64,000 nucleotides of DNA, taken from the NCBI RefSeq assembly GCF_900607235.1, contig NZ_LR027848.1, forward strand, positions 919,241 to 983,240. The letters run 5' to 3'. Under the pieces are notes generated by a model. It did no database searches. It saw only the letters and a list, made by a program, of their open reading frames with translations, and was not told the origin of the DNA. Origin of the DNA: Olivibacter jilunii (GTDB lineage Bacteria > Bacteroidota > Bacteroidia > Sphingobacteriales > Sphingobacteriaceae). Below are positions 1 through 9,235 of this stretch, piece by piece. Position 1 is the stretch's first letter, and the number at the start of each line of letters is the position of its first letter. A program made the translations under genes and the position numbers.

Positions 1-2380
1 CAATATTGTTTTTGATTAACATGAACGTGTATTCACTATCCTTCCAAAAGCAATGTTCAGCTTGATCGATTGTGGAAACACCGTACCGTTCAATTTCTCT
101 ATGATAATTTTTTATTTGTAAATCAGAGATGATGCCACTTTCGATTTCTCGAGATAGGTGTTTGGTCAATTGAAAGATTGCTTCATGAAAGGATGTGGGG
201 TCTGTTAGCTTGAGACGTAATCGTATATGAGGGGAAGGAGCCGAATAACGAATAAAAAACCATTTCGATATGTTAGGTTTAACTTTTTCTAAGTAAGGAG
301 AAATGTTTTCGGTTAACAGCACATTTGAATGCAACGGATGTATATAGATTTCAACGTATAACCAGTCTTGTCCGATCATTGAAATTCGTTGATCAGCATT
401 GATCTTCGTAAGGCCTGTCGAAAAAGTTTTATATCGGTTTGCTGTATTGTGCAAGTGAATGTTCAACTCAGATAAAAAAGGTCGTTTTTGCTTACTTTTG
501 ATTGCCGATTTTTTTGGTAACGCGGTTTCCGTGATATACAGTTCCTTTCCGCTTTTTATATATTGTAGTAAGAATTCGAGATCTTCATCTGAATCTGTAT
601 TGAATAGCAGGTATTGATCGCTATTTAAACATTTGAAGGTTGAAGGTATTCCCGCTTTTTTTAGGTATTTCTTTAGCGCCCTGATCGGTATAGACTCATT
701 TAAAAAAGTCTCTCCGTCTATTTTCCACATCCGAGGAGAAAACACAAGGTTTTTGTAGTTAACCCGAGGATAATAGTTAAGTTGAGGAAAAATCTTATTT
801 AAATTAATTGTTAGACTGGTAAGCAGGTGCTGATGTTGTATGTCGCATAGAAGACGAAATATCGATAAATCAGATCGTGTATAATTATAGGCGCTAGCTA
901 AACGTGGAACGATACGTTTAGCTAGGCTTTTCGCGCGCAGGACAATTTCATTGCCTTTTACACTAATATAAACATCGTCTAGTCGTAATTGGTGTTCGTT
1001 CTCGGTCCACGTGAGCAGAGGTAGCTCATAATGATACAGGTTATCCCGTCTATTAACGCTATCGACCTTCCGCTCGGATTGATAAGCAATGTCAAAAAAT
1101 ATGATTTCGGGATTAGCCTCTTCCTCTATGCGCACGAGCTCTTTACTGTACCGAGTCAAACTGGGATTTTCCAAGGTAAATCGGCCTATAAGTGAATTTG
1201 CGGTAGCTCCGCCAGCCTGTTGGATTAAAATTTGGCCGTCTATCTCCTGTATAATTAGGCTAAATGTATTGGGTAATTTAGTGGCATATTTCGGAAGATT
1301 GTGCTTCGCTAGTTCTTCCAGCTGAATATCTTCCCCTTTCAAGATCCCATTTAATAAAAACTGATGGAAAGGGGTGTAAGGTATTTGTTCGTTTTCTTGT
1401 ATCCGACTGCCTTTTAAAAGCTCTATTAATTCGTCTGTGTGAGGCGATGATTCCAATTCATTGTATCCCACACCTAGTTCCGGGTCCAAGGCTTCCAAGA
1501 GCGGAACTTCCCGATATTCGAATTTAAGTTGGAAAGCGCGCTTAAAATCTTCCAATGGCTTATGGACGGGTTGGGGTAAATAGTCTTTTATAAAATTGAT
1601 TGCCTCCGGTATTACTTTAAACTGTTGTGTGCTAAGACTACCTTTAAGTAATGATCGGGTAGCAATTATATAGGGATTTTCTTTAAATTCTTGCCCGTCC
1701 AGTCCAACTCGCTTAAAGTAATCCGTACCGATGATATTGGGATGTAGATCAGTCAATAGCAGCTGCAATTCGATGAGCTGAATCAGAAAATCGTCTACAA
1801 CTGCTAATTCTAGTTCATACTTACTGATGAGATGCTTTACAATTTTTTCTTTGGCAATAGTGGTTTTACATCGCTGCAGTACATCTTCGATAATTGCTTG
1901 TTTATCAATCGATGCAATTTCAAAGGTGCCGTCTTCCAAGGTGCTGATGTAACGTAATTGATCGCCGCAGGGGTAAACGGACGTGTTGGCCTGAAAAAAT
2001 TTGGCGTTCTTATAAAGATTGGGTAGATCGGATAGTAAGGTATCTTTATGAATCCAATTCGTAAACGTATGTAACGTAGGATCTTTCTCAACGATAACTT
2101 CGGATCCCTCTCTTTCCAAGGGGACCATCGTGATGGAACCAAAGGGACCAAAAGGTGTGGCCCGGAAGCGTGCCCGATTGAAATACTTCCAGCAAGAAAA
2201 CCTTACTTTCTCGGGTAGTTTATCATAATCTTCTTTTCTGGTGTCTTTAATCTGCTCATAAAGGTCTTTTGACGAAATTTTAATGGCTTCTTTCAGCTCG
2301 TCCCACTTGTCTTCTAAAGTATCTTCATATGAAAAAAGAGGGGTACGGCTAATAACGGTAGGAAGTAGTTTAAGGTCCAT
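1..2380 (-). CDS. Lanthipeptide (class I) dehydratase LanB, 3' end cut by window edge
   Basis: The frame is open from an ATG at 2380 to base 1 without a stop, at least 793 codons, so the C-terminus lies outside the window. The N-terminal part has the LanB signature RFRATPFGPFGS near residue 80, matching the R-x-TPFG-x-F motif of lantibiotic dehydratase N-terminal domains. The last visible ~120 residues match the SpaB_C / thiopeptide-type domain: WFFIRYSAPSPHIRLR and later YHREIERYG. Enzymes of this family use glutamyl-tRNA to glutamylate Ser/Thr of a precursor peptide and then eliminate glutamate to give dehydroamino acids. No precursor, LanC or exporter gene is visible, because the upstream side (right) is repeat spacer; they would have to lie to the left. 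I see no Bacteroidetes-type promoter just upstream. Family assignment is strong; the product is unknown. Confidence 0.9.
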   Translation of the reverse strand, partial: MDLKLLPTVISRTPLFSYEDTLEDKWDELKEAIKISSKDLYEQIKDTRKEDYDKLPEKVRFSCWKYFNRARFRATPFGPFGSITMVPLEREGSEVIVEKDPTLHTFTNWIHKDTLLSDLPNLYKNAKFFQANTSVYPCGDQLRYISTLEDGTFEIASIDKQAIIEDVLQRCKTTIAKEKIVKHLISKYELELAVVDDFLIQLIELQLLLTDLHPNIIGTDYFKRVGLDGQEFKENPYIIATRSLLKGSLSTQQFKVIPEAINFIKDYLPQPVHKPLEDFKRAFQLKFEYREVPLLEALDPELGVGYNELESSPHTDELIELLKGSRIQENEQIPYTPFHQFLLNGILKGEDIQLEELAKHNLPKYATKLPNTFSLIIQEIDGQILIQQAGGATANSLIGRFTLENPSLTRYSKELVRIEEEANPEIIFFDIAYQSERKVDSVNRRDNLYHYELPLLTWTENEHQLRLDDVYISVKGNEIVLRAKSLAKRIVPRLASAYNYTRSDLSIFRLLCDIQHQHLLTSLTINLNKIFPQLNYYPRVNYKNLVFSPRMWKIDGETFLNESIPIRALKKYLKKAGIPSTFKCLNSDQYLLFNTDSDEDLEFLLQYIKSGKELYITETALPKKSAIKSKQKRPFLSELNIHLHNTANRYKTFSTGLTKINADQRISMIGQDWLYVEIYIHPLHSNVLLTENISPYLEKVKPNISKWFFIRYSAPSPHIRLRLKLTDPTSFHEAIFQLTKHLSREIESGIISDLQIKNYHREIERYGVSTIDQAEHCFWKDSEYTFMLIKNNI

Positions 2381-3169
2381 ATGGATAACGTTTTTTATAA
2401 GACGCAGTTTTTATCCAATGGTTACATGGTAAATTAAAAAGCTTGCCTCCCGTAGGGAGGGTAAAAATTAAACCTGCCTGCGGTAGGCAGGAAGGAAAAA
2501 GTCAAAACCCCGACGGGCTCATTGATGCGTCAGGATACCTTCGGTGAACTCTCGTTGCGTCGGTTTCGCTTTCATATAGCTAAAGGTGTTTATATTAATT
2601 TGATCTCTCTTTACCTTGATGCAAAGAGAGGCAAACATCAAGGCTTTGTAAGCTACCTCGCACCTGATGGCAAAGCACCATTGGCGCGTATTGGAGCCGT
2701 TTCACTTCCTCAATCCACTTGGTATTGCGATATGAACAGACGTGTAAATGCTTTGCTGCTCGTTGCTTCGGTATCCTCCAAGGCCATTTTACCCACGCGC
2801 AGGGCTATACTTAGGGCTGAAGATAATAATACGTCCGGTTAAAAGTAAAAGCCCTACGTCTAAAACAATGCCGCTTCCTGCCTGCCTGCGATAGGCAGGA
2901 AGTGGCGATTTTATTCACTACTTCATTATTTTCAAAGGTGTTCATGGACTCCCTACGGTCGGCTCTTTGCTTCTTTATTTCGCGGACCTTCCCGTTAGGG
3001 AAAGCTTGAATGCCTTAAAAAACGAAAACTTAATGAAAAGAAAGAAAGAAGTTAAAATAAACGGTCTTTTTTTAAAGCGAACCCCTTTAATAAGGTAACG
3101 AAGCATCAATAACCCCGAAGATGGTCAAAATTCGAAAGCTTAATGCCTATCGCTTAAAGCTTATAGCCT
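2381..3169. repeat. Repeat-rich spacer: palindromes plus mosaic repeat copy A
   Basis: This 789-base gap has no convincing gene. It holds perfect or near-perfect palindromes at 2446-2460 (CCTCCCgtaGGGAGG) and 2473-2491 (CCTGCCT/AGGCAGG type), and a longer hairpin at about 2868-2908 containing the same CCTGCCT/AGGCAGG core. From about 2530 to 3085 lies copy A of a dispersed repeat also found near 9236-9695 and 19310-19760. The shared core (about 2635-2800, GATGGCAAAGCACC... GGAGCCGTTTCACTTCCTC) is on the plus strand, and the right end reads AACGGTCTTTTTTTAAAGCG (3060-3079). An open frame at 2522-2842 lies wholly inside the repeat, resembles frames in the other copies, and is probably not a gene. 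Confidence 0.75.
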
Positions 3170-4393
3170 CTATTTAAACGTGATCGACCCATATTTGGAA
3201 TCAATGCGTACCTGGTTGGACGAATTTTTACCAAAGTAGCCATTATATGTTTTATGGAGTTTGGGGCCTCGTTCACTTGGATCGGGTTCTTCTTTGGTAA
3301 CAACCGCATCACCCTTGTCAAATCCGCCATAACTAACGTCTACTTGATAGGAAAAATGGGCTGCCGGATCAATACGGATGGTGCTAGAAGAGTAGGCTGC
3401 GTCCAGATTGAGCTTTTGGATGCTTTTATCTAATCCGATCTTAAAACCGCCCGAGTACTTAATGTCAACGTTTCCTGAGCTGATGAGCGTGCCAATTTGA
3501 CTACCTCCGCAGTAGCCGATATTTAATTGTATATTATTGGCTTCACCTAAATCCATGCTGCCGTATTTGAAATCCATCATTGCATCTTTCACGGAAAGAA
3601 TTTTAGCTGAACCGTAACTGGAATGGACGCGAATATTATTACCCGACAATCTGCCGGCATTTAAGCTGCCGTAGGACACGTCTAAGTCCACATCGCCCGC
3701 TAAATCAGGTAGCACAACTGTTCCGTATTTATTGTTAATGGCGAGCGAATTGTTCTTCGGTAGAGAAATAAGGTAGTTAATCTGTACCCCTTTATTGTTC
3801 CCGCTGATTATGTTATTCCACCAACTGGATTTCCCTTTATTAATCTGCGTGCTAAGTGAAATATTGTTCGGTGATTTAGTCTCCGATATGGATACACTGT
3901 TGATAATTTCTTCGGCTCTACTTCCGGAGGCGTCTATGGCTCTAATCGTTATGTCGACTTTAATTTCGTTCTTTGTCCAAGTTTTTACTTCAACCTTTCC
4001 ATAGCGGTTATTAATGCTAAGTGGGGTGTTTTTGGAGATGATATAAACTTTTTGTATCGTTTTGCTTTGCTCCACTCCATTTATGGGAGTTGCATTTTCT
4101 TGGTCGATTAGTAATCCCTCCTGTTCCCAGTCGATACCTTCTATTTTTCCTGCGATTTTATTAGCCTGTTCTTCCGAAAAGCTAGCGATCCGTTCCGCTT
4201 GCTGAACAATTCCTTCTGTATCGATTTCCTTCAGACCTTTCACTAGTTCAGTTGTCATCCGTTCGATCTTCTCGCCTGTGGCTTCCAAGCGGCGAGCTAG
4301 CTTATTTTCCTCGTCATTATTTTGTGCCATCAGTTTAAACTGACTTGATACAAGCAAGGCAATGATATACACAGAAATCTTATACCTGTTCAT
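3170..4393 (-). CDS. Secreted beta-repeat (DUF4097-like) protein of an ECF sigma operon
   Basis: 407 residues with an N-terminal signal peptide (hydrophobic stretch, then LMAQ cleavage region near residue 24). The mature part has a charged helical segment (residues about 28-85) followed by repeating beta-strand units marked by NNRYGKV, NNKYGTV, YGSLNAG, SSYGSAK, KYGSMDL and, at the C-terminus, SKYGSITFK. This pattern is that of DUF4097 / putative adhesin beta-helix proteins, which commonly sit beside ECF sigma and anti-sigma genes in Bacteroidota. Its start overlaps the end of the anti-sigma-like gene by 14 bases, so the two are translationally coupled. It is probably periplasmic or surface exposed. 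Function is unknown; a role as the sensed or regulated envelope component is only inference from context. Confidence 0.8.
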   Translation of the reverse strand: MNRYKISVYIIALLVSSQFKLMAQNNDEENKLARRLEATGEKIERMTTELVKGLKEIDTEGIVQQAERIASFSEEQANKIAGKIEGIDWEQEGLLIDQENATPINGVEQSKTIQKVYIISKNTPLSINNRYGKVEVKTWTKNEIKVDITIRAIDASGSRAEEIINSVSISETKSPNNISLSTQINKGKSSWWNNIISGNNKGVQINYLISLPKNNSLAINNKYGTVVLPDLAGDVDLDVSYGSLNAGRLSGNNIRVHSSYGSAKILSVKDAMMDFKYGSMDLGEANNIQLNIGYCGGSQIGTLISSGNVDIKYSGGFKIGLDKSIQKLNLDAAYSSSTIRIDPAAHFSYQVDVSYGGFDKGDAVVTKEEPDPSERGPKLHKTYNGYFGKNSSNQVRIDSKYGSITFK

Positions 4394-4934
4394 GAGAAGA
4401 TTTATTTTCTTGTTGATGGATATAATTCAAAATTTCCAATTGCTGATTGAGAACCTCAATTTGCATCTTAAGGTTATTGATCATGGCTTCTAAAGTAAGC
4501 TCTTTATTCGGACTTTGATCTAGTTCGGTTTTAAGCTGTTTATAGTTCCGCTGCATCTTATCAATAACTTGAGTGAATTCTTGATATAGCTGCGGGTTTT
4601 TCGTAGCCATATTTGATAAAGCATCCCTTTTTTCACTAATTAAGGATGCGTATTCTACTTGCTGTTTCGCCAATATAGGGTCGATTTGACTATAATCCAG
4701 ACGATTCGATGTGCGTGCTTTGTAAAGCAAAAATGCAGCACTGCATACTAATACAAACATGGCGGCCATCGATATAATGGTTCTAAGACGTAAGGATCTC
4801 TCGCGCTTTTTTAGCAAATCTTCCCCCTCGAAAACAGCTGTTATGTTCTCCCAAATCCGATCAGGTGGTAATTCATTATCAAACGCTTTCCTGTTTTCAG
4901 AAATGAATTTCTCAATATTTCCCATACCTAACAT
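4380..4934 (-). CDS. Putative single-span anti-sigma factor
   Basis: 184 residues. The N-terminal ~45 residues are charged and cytoplasmic in character. A single membrane segment follows at about residues 48-68 (IISMAAMFVLVCSAAFLLY), and then a periplasmic coiled-coil-like region rich in Lys, Glu and Gln. The gene lies 78 bases downstream of an ECF sigma factor gene and overlaps the next gene by 14 bases. This is the usual layout of sigma / anti-sigma / envelope protein operons. There is no recognisable zinc anti-sigma HxxxCxxC motif, so the assignment rests on topology and context. A second ATG three codons in (4925) is an equally good start. Confidence 0.7.
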   Translation of the reverse strand: MLGMGNIEKFISENRKAFDNELPPDRIWENITAVFEGEDLLKKRERSLRLRTIISMAAMFVLVCSAAFLLYKARTSNRLDYSQIDPILAKQQVEYASLISEKRDALSNMATKNPQLYQEFTQVIDKMQRNYKQLKTELDQSPNKELTLEAMINNLKMQIEVLNQQLEILNYIHQQENKSSHEQV

Positions 4935-5012
4935 TTTTTACGAAGCTTCTTTTGGCTAAAGAGCGGCTTCTATTAATTTTCCAAACCCACATTTTTGATG
5001 ATACTATTTATT

Positions 5013-5549
5013 TTAATTCTTGAGTATCTCCAATAGTTTTCTTTTTGCTCTTAAAAATTGCGTACGAGATGTGTTCTCGCTTATTTTAAGTATATGTGCT
5101 ATCTCCTCGTGGTCGTAACCTTCCAGTAAATAAAGGCTTAATACCACGCGATAGCCATCTGCCAGTTGATTGATTGCTTCTTTTACTTGTTCTATTTGAA
5201 AACTGTAGTTGTTCTCTTCTATTTCTTCGTCCGCTACATCGTCTATATCACTGATGGATTCGAAAACAACGGTTCTCTTTCTTAGTGCGGAGAGCGATTT
5301 ATTAACAACAATCTGTTTCATCCATAAGCCGAAGGTGCTTTCTTGTCTAAAGCTGTCCAATCGCTTGAAAGCGTCAATAAATGCATCCTGTAGTACGTCG
5401 GCCGCTTCGTCCGCATCGATTACAATACGCAAAGCCGTATTATACATAGCTTTTGAATAAAGCTTGTACAACTTAAACTGAGCTTGCCGATTACCTTTCT
5501 TACAGTCGGCAATCAAATCTTCATGCGGGTCGCTATAGCTGACTTCCAA
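5013..5549 (-). CDS. ECF-type RNA polymerase sigma-70 factor
   Basis: 178 residues. Region 2 spans roughly residues 20-90 (DEAADVLQDAFIDAFKRLDSF is the -10 binding segment). Region 4 spans about residues 115-175 with the helix-turn-helix (GYDHEEIAHILKISENTSR) ending in RAKRKLLEIL. This is the standard ECF layout. The start codon is TTG at 5549; an in-frame stop lies only three codons upstream, and no ATG is available before region 2, so a non-ATG start is likely. It heads the operon with the anti-sigma-like gene and the secreted beta-repeat protein. It probably responds to an envelope signal; the target promoter sequence cannot be deduced from here. Confidence 0.9.
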   Translation of the reverse strand: MEVSYSDPHEDLIADCKKGNRQAQFKLYKLYSKAMYNTALRIVIDADEAADVLQDAFIDAFKRLDSFRQESTFGLWMKQIVVNKSLSALRKRTVVFESISDIDDVADEEIEENNYSFQIEQVKEAINQLADGYRVVLSLYLLEGYDHEEIAHILKISENTSRTQFLRAKRKLLEILKN

Positions 5550-5750
5550 TGTAATTGTTTATTGTTCTTTGCCTAATAGACGCAATAGGTTTATAGATGT
5601 TGCACGTTGTTTATTTTTTTTAGTGAGTTAAGTAGGGAAGTAGTTGACCGCCTACCGCTTTTTATCGCATCAATTTTCGAGAATACCATCCTTTTTATCT
5701 ATGTTTGGCTTAATTTCTTAAATCACGGAAAATATAGTGTAAGCGAGTAA

Positions 5751-6935
5751 ATGACAGAAATCATATTAAAAAAGGGTAAGGATAAAGCAGCTTGGCAATT
5801 ACATCCGTGGATTTTCTCCGGTGCCATCGCGAGGATAGTTGGAAAGCCTGCAAATGGTGATCTGGTGAGCGTTTATAACGATGATCGTGAATTTATTGCC
5901 TATGGCTACTACAACGGCGAGTCGCGCGTGGCAATACGTCTTTTGGAATGGGATCCTGCAAAAGAAGTAAATGAAAATTGGTGGAGAGAGCGAATCCAAA
6001 AGGCTGTAAAGGCGAGAAATGGTATCTTTAATGAACAGACAAATACAGCCCGGTTGATTTTTAGCGAGGCTGATTTTCTACCTGGATTGATAGCAGATCG
6101 TTTTGGCGACTTTATATCTTTACAAATATTAACTAGCGGTATCGAACGCGTTAAATCGATCGTCGTGGATGAATTGCAGAAACTGCTTAATCCAAAAGGA
6201 ATTTACCAACGCGAAGATGGAGCGGCAAGGGCACATGACGGTTTAGAGGCACAAGGGGGTGTTCTTTTCGGCCAACACCCGCCTGTCTTTGTTGACATTA
6301 TTGAAAATGGAATACATTATAAAGTGAACATTGCAGAAGGCCAAAAGTCTGGCTTTTATTGTGATCAACGGACCAACCGATTGATTGTAGCTCAACATGC
6401 TCCTGGCAAAAAGATACTAGACTGTTTTTGCTATTCAGGCGGATTTAGCTTAAACGCACTTAAAATGGGTGCGTCCCAAGTGTTTAGTGTGGACAGCTCG
6501 GCTTTGGCTATCGAGACCTTGATCCAAAATATTAACGAGAATGCCTTCGACAAGTCGAGGCACAAGGCCATTCAAAGTGATGTAAACAAGCAGCTAAAGG
6601 CATTTAAAGAGCAGGGCGAAAAGTTTGACCTGGTGATTTTAGACCCGCCCAAGTATGCCCCTTCCAGGAGCAGTTTAGAAAAGGCTTCCCGTGCTTATAA
6701 AGAATTGAATAGGTTGGGCTTACTGTTATTATCCAGTGGTGGTTTGCTGGCAACCTTCTCCTGCTCGGGAGCGATGGACATTGACACCTTTAAGCAGGTA
6801 CTGGCTTGGGCTGCCTTGGACGCCGGCAAAGAGATTCAGTTTATTGATCAGTTCAACCAACCGGAAGATCATCCTATCAGAGCGTCCTTTCCGGAGGGCG
6901 AATATCTAAAGGGACTGCTTTGCCGCGTGCTTTAA
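5751..6935 (+). CDS. rlmI: Class I SAM-dependent 23S rRNA (cytosine-C5) methyltransferase, RlmI-like
   Basis: 394 residues. An N-terminal PUA-like RNA-binding domain (about 1-75, beginning with the HPWIFSGAI motif typical of the family) is followed by a middle EEHEE-type region and a Rossmann methyltransferase domain. That domain carries the SAM-binding loop LDCFCYSGGFSLNAL (about residue 222) and the motif LDPPKYAPSR (about residue 300), with a catalytic-type Cys in FSCSG (about 341). Length matches RlmI/YccW proteins. It methylates C5 of a cytosine in 23S rRNA in Escherichia coli; the exact position modified here is not shown. The next gene (M28 peptidase) follows 52 bases later. Confidence 0.88.
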   Translation: MTEIILKKGKDKAAWQLHPWIFSGAIARIVGKPANGDLVSVYNDDREFIAYGYYNGESRVAIRLLEWDPAKEVNENWWRERIQKAVKARNGIFNEQTNTARLIFSEADFLPGLIADRFGDFISLQILTSGIERVKSIVVDELQKLLNPKGIYQREDGAARAHDGLEAQGGVLFGQHPPVFVDIIENGIHYKVNIAEGQKSGFYCDQRTNRLIVAQHAPGKKILDCFCYSGGFSLNALKMGASQVFSVDSSALAIETLIQNINENAFDKSRHKAIQSDVNKQLKAFKEQGEKFDLVILDPPKYAPSRSSLEKASRAYKELNRLGLLLLSSGGLLATFSCSGAMDIDTFKQVLAWAALDAGKEIQFIDQFNQPEDHPIRASFPEGEYLKGLLCRVL

Positions 6936-6987
6936 TGGATGTACTTATGGAGTGAATTTACTGGTATTATTGATTATTTTTTGACAC

Positions 6988-8451
6988 ATGCGTATCTATT
7001 TACTATCTTTTGTTCTTTTCTTTTTTGTTTTTGAAGGCTTTTGTCAATCTAATGAGAGTTTGAAGCCGATTTTTCAAATGATCAATGAAGAAGTACTTCA
7101 GCACTCGGAGGCTTATCATAATCTGGAAACATCTACCCTTCGTATAGGGCATCGCCTAACCGGTTCGGAGAACGGTGCCAAGGCTGAGCAATTTGCATAT
7201 GATCTCTTCAAGTCTTACGGTTTCGACGAGGTATCCTTTCAAACGTTTAAAGCAGAAGGCTGGAGCAGGGGCGCGCTTTCTTTAAAAGTAACCGGTAATG
7301 TCGGGGAAAGAGAAATCAAAGCGGTATCCCTTGCGCATGCTCCTAAGAACGCGAGCTTGCATGCAGAAATCGTTGATATGGGCAGTGGCCTCGAGGGAGA
7401 TTATCTAGTTGACCCGGATAAAGCAAAAGGGAAAATTGTACTAGCTTATTTGGGCGTTTTGCCGGACGCCAACCCACTTGCGAAAAACTTACATCGATCA
7501 GAGAAAACAGCCCTTGCCATCAAATACGGGGCAAAAGGTATCATCCTTTATAACACAGTTCCGGGAGGCGTATTACTTACGGGAACCGCCTCGGTGACTG
7601 GAAAGCTCATTCCTATTCCGGCTGTTTGTATAGGCTTGGAAGAGGGCTTGGCACTAAAGGATTCGTTGAAAAACAAAGGGCGAGTTAATGCTTCCATCGT
7701 AATGACTAATTATGCGGGCCATGTCACGGCACGTAACGTTATTGCGCGTATTAAAGGGGTGGAATTACCCAAAGAAAAGGTTGTGGTTGGCGGACATTTG
7801 GATAGCTGGGACCTGGCTACGGGGGCCATTGATAATGGAATAGGTGCGTTTGCAGTAATCGATATGGCCCGTACCTTGAAGAAACTAAACGTAAAACCAA
7901 GACGAACCATCGAATTTGTGCTTTTCATGGGTGAGGAGGAAGGCTTACTTGGATCTAAAGCTTATGTGGAGCAAGCGATACGGGATAAAAGTATCGAACA
8001 CATTCGCTATATGTTGAATTATGACATGACCAATAACCCAAAGAGTTTTCAATCCAGTCTGGAAAGTAGCAGAACGTTGTTTGAGGCCATCGGAAAGCAA
8101 GTGCAAGCCATTGATACAACATTCAAAAATAATTTTGAGGGTAGAGCAGGTTTGCATAGTGATCATCAGCCGTTTATGCTGCAAGGGGTGCCTACCGGCG
8201 GCGGTGGTGATACGTATCTTAGCAAGGATGTATTAAACTGTTATCATGCGGATTGCGATCATATAAACTTAGTGGATAAACCGGGGCTTATTAATACAGT
8301 TCGTTTCGGTGCGATGCTGGCTTATGGCATTGCGGAGGCACCGGTGATTGATACTAAACGCCTTTCCGACGAGGAAGTAAAGGCACTCATGATCGAGAAC
8401 AAACTGGAAGAACCTTTGCGTATCTCTGGCGATTGGCGATGGCTTGAATAG
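6988..8451 (+). CDS. Secreted M28 family metallopeptidase (carboxypeptidase Q-like) with PA domain
   Basis: 487 residues with an N-terminal signal peptide ending near GFCQ (residue 20). A protease-associated (PA) domain lies at about 125-230. The catalytic M28 domain carries the zinc ligands in order: GGHLDSWD (His/Asp), TGAIDNG (Asp), FMGEEEGLLGS (catalytic Glu and ligand Glu), YDMTN (Asp) and a final His in CYHADCDHI. All expected metal ligands are present, so the enzyme should be an active exopeptidase in the periplasm or outside the cell. It probably salvages peptides; substrate cannot be told. It is oriented like its rRNA methyltransferase neighbour. Confidence 0.9.
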   Translation: MRIYLLSFVLFFFVFEGFCQSNESLKPIFQMINEEVLQHSEAYHNLETSTLRIGHRLTGSENGAKAEQFAYDLFKSYGFDEVSFQTFKAEGWSRGALSLKVTGNVGEREIKAVSLAHAPKNASLHAEIVDMGSGLEGDYLVDPDKAKGKIVLAYLGVLPDANPLAKNLHRSEKTALAIKYGAKGIILYNTVPGGVLLTGTASVTGKLIPIPAVCIGLEEGLALKDSLKNKGRVNASIVMTNYAGHVTARNVIARIKGVELPKEKVVVGGHLDSWDLATGAIDNGIGAFAVIDMARTLKKLNVKPRRTIEFVLFMGEEEGLLGSKAYVEQAIRDKSIEHIRYMLNYDMTNNPKSFQSSLESSRTLFEAIGKQVQAIDTTFKNNFEGRAGLHSDHQPFMLQGVPTGGGGDTYLSKDVLNCYHADCDHINLVDKPGLINTVRFGAMLAYGIAEAPVIDTKRLSDEEVKALMIENKLEEPLRISGDWRWLE

Positions 8452-8510
8452 TTTTAAGTACATCTCACAACCGGCAACTCACAACTATTTTTCGTATAAA
8501 ACTTTTTATC

Positions 8511-8518
8511 TAAGTTTG
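8511..8518 (+). promoter_or_regulatory. -7 box (TAAGTTTG) of trmB
   Basis: TAAGTTTG fits the Bacteroidetes TAnnTTTG -7 consensus and lies 8 bases before the trmB ATG, so the transcript would have almost no leader. No clear TTG -33 element is present at the right distance. Confidence 0.5.
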
Positions 8519-8526
8519 CAGCCGCA

Positions 8527-9177
8527 ATGGGAAAAGATAAATTAAGAAAGTTTGCTGAGATCGCTACGTTTGATAATGTCCTACAGTTAGAGGAAGGAAA
8601 GGTGATGAAGGGGCAATGGGCTGAGAAACATTTTGGTAATAATAACCCAATTGTCTTGGAGCTTGCCTGTGGCAAAGGGGAGTATGCTGTAAACCTGGCA
8701 AGACTTTTTCCAGAAAAGAACTTTATTGGAATAGACTACAAGGGAAATCGCATATGGCGGGGGGCAAAAACGGCATTGGAAGATAACATTTCAAATGTGG
8801 CCTTTTTAAGAATACAAATTGAGACGCTCCTGGATTTTTTTGAAAAAGGGGAAGTAGACGAAATCTGGATAACGTTTCCGGATCCACAACCTCAAAATAG
8901 CCGTGAAAAAAAGCGGTTGACGTCCGATAAGTTCTTAAAACGCTATCATTGGGTATTAAAAGAAGGCGGCTATGTCAATCTTAAAACGGATAACGATGGT
9001 TTGCATGCCTACACATTCTCCAAAATAGAAGAGCTGGGATTAAAAGTGCACTGTAAAACAGAAGATTTATATCATTCCGAGTTTGTAAACGAGACGCTTA
9101 CGATCAAAACTTATTACGAGAAAAAATACCTAGCTCACAATAAGAACATCAATTACTTGAAATTTTCTTTTAATTAA
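8527..9177 (+). CDS. trmB: tRNA (guanine-N7-)-methyltransferase
   Basis: 216 residues, the usual TrmB length. The SAM-binding motif VLELACGKGEYAVNLA lies at about residue 43, NFIGIDYKGNRIWRGAK at about 66, and the family signature ITFPDPQPQNSREKKRLT at about 116 (TrmB consensus F-PDPWPK-H-KRR). A later TDN (about 155) matches the substrate-binding TD. It makes m7G46 in the variable loop of tRNA. In this protein the usual PDPW is PDPQ, a change seen in Bacteroidota relatives as far as I recall. It is followed by a long repeat-filled spacer. Confidence 0.93.
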   Translation: MGKDKLRKFAEIATFDNVLQLEEGKVMKGQWAEKHFGNNNPIVLELACGKGEYAVNLARLFPEKNFIGIDYKGNRIWRGAKTALEDNISNVAFLRIQIETLLDFFEKGEVDEIWITFPDPQPQNSREKKRLTSDKFLKRYHWVLKEGGYVNLKTDNDGLHAYTFSKIEELGLKVHCKTEDLYHSEFVNETLTIKTYYEKKYLAHNKNINYLKFSFN

Positions 9178-9235
9178 TGCTAATATCACTGTAAGGGTCA
9201 AATTTTACAATATACTATCAGCTTCCTCCCTAAAC

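Noticed and set aside
2522-2842. Open frame of 106 codons on the plus strand
   Set aside because: It lies inside a dispersed repeat, and similar frames occur in the other copies; no protein family match by eye.
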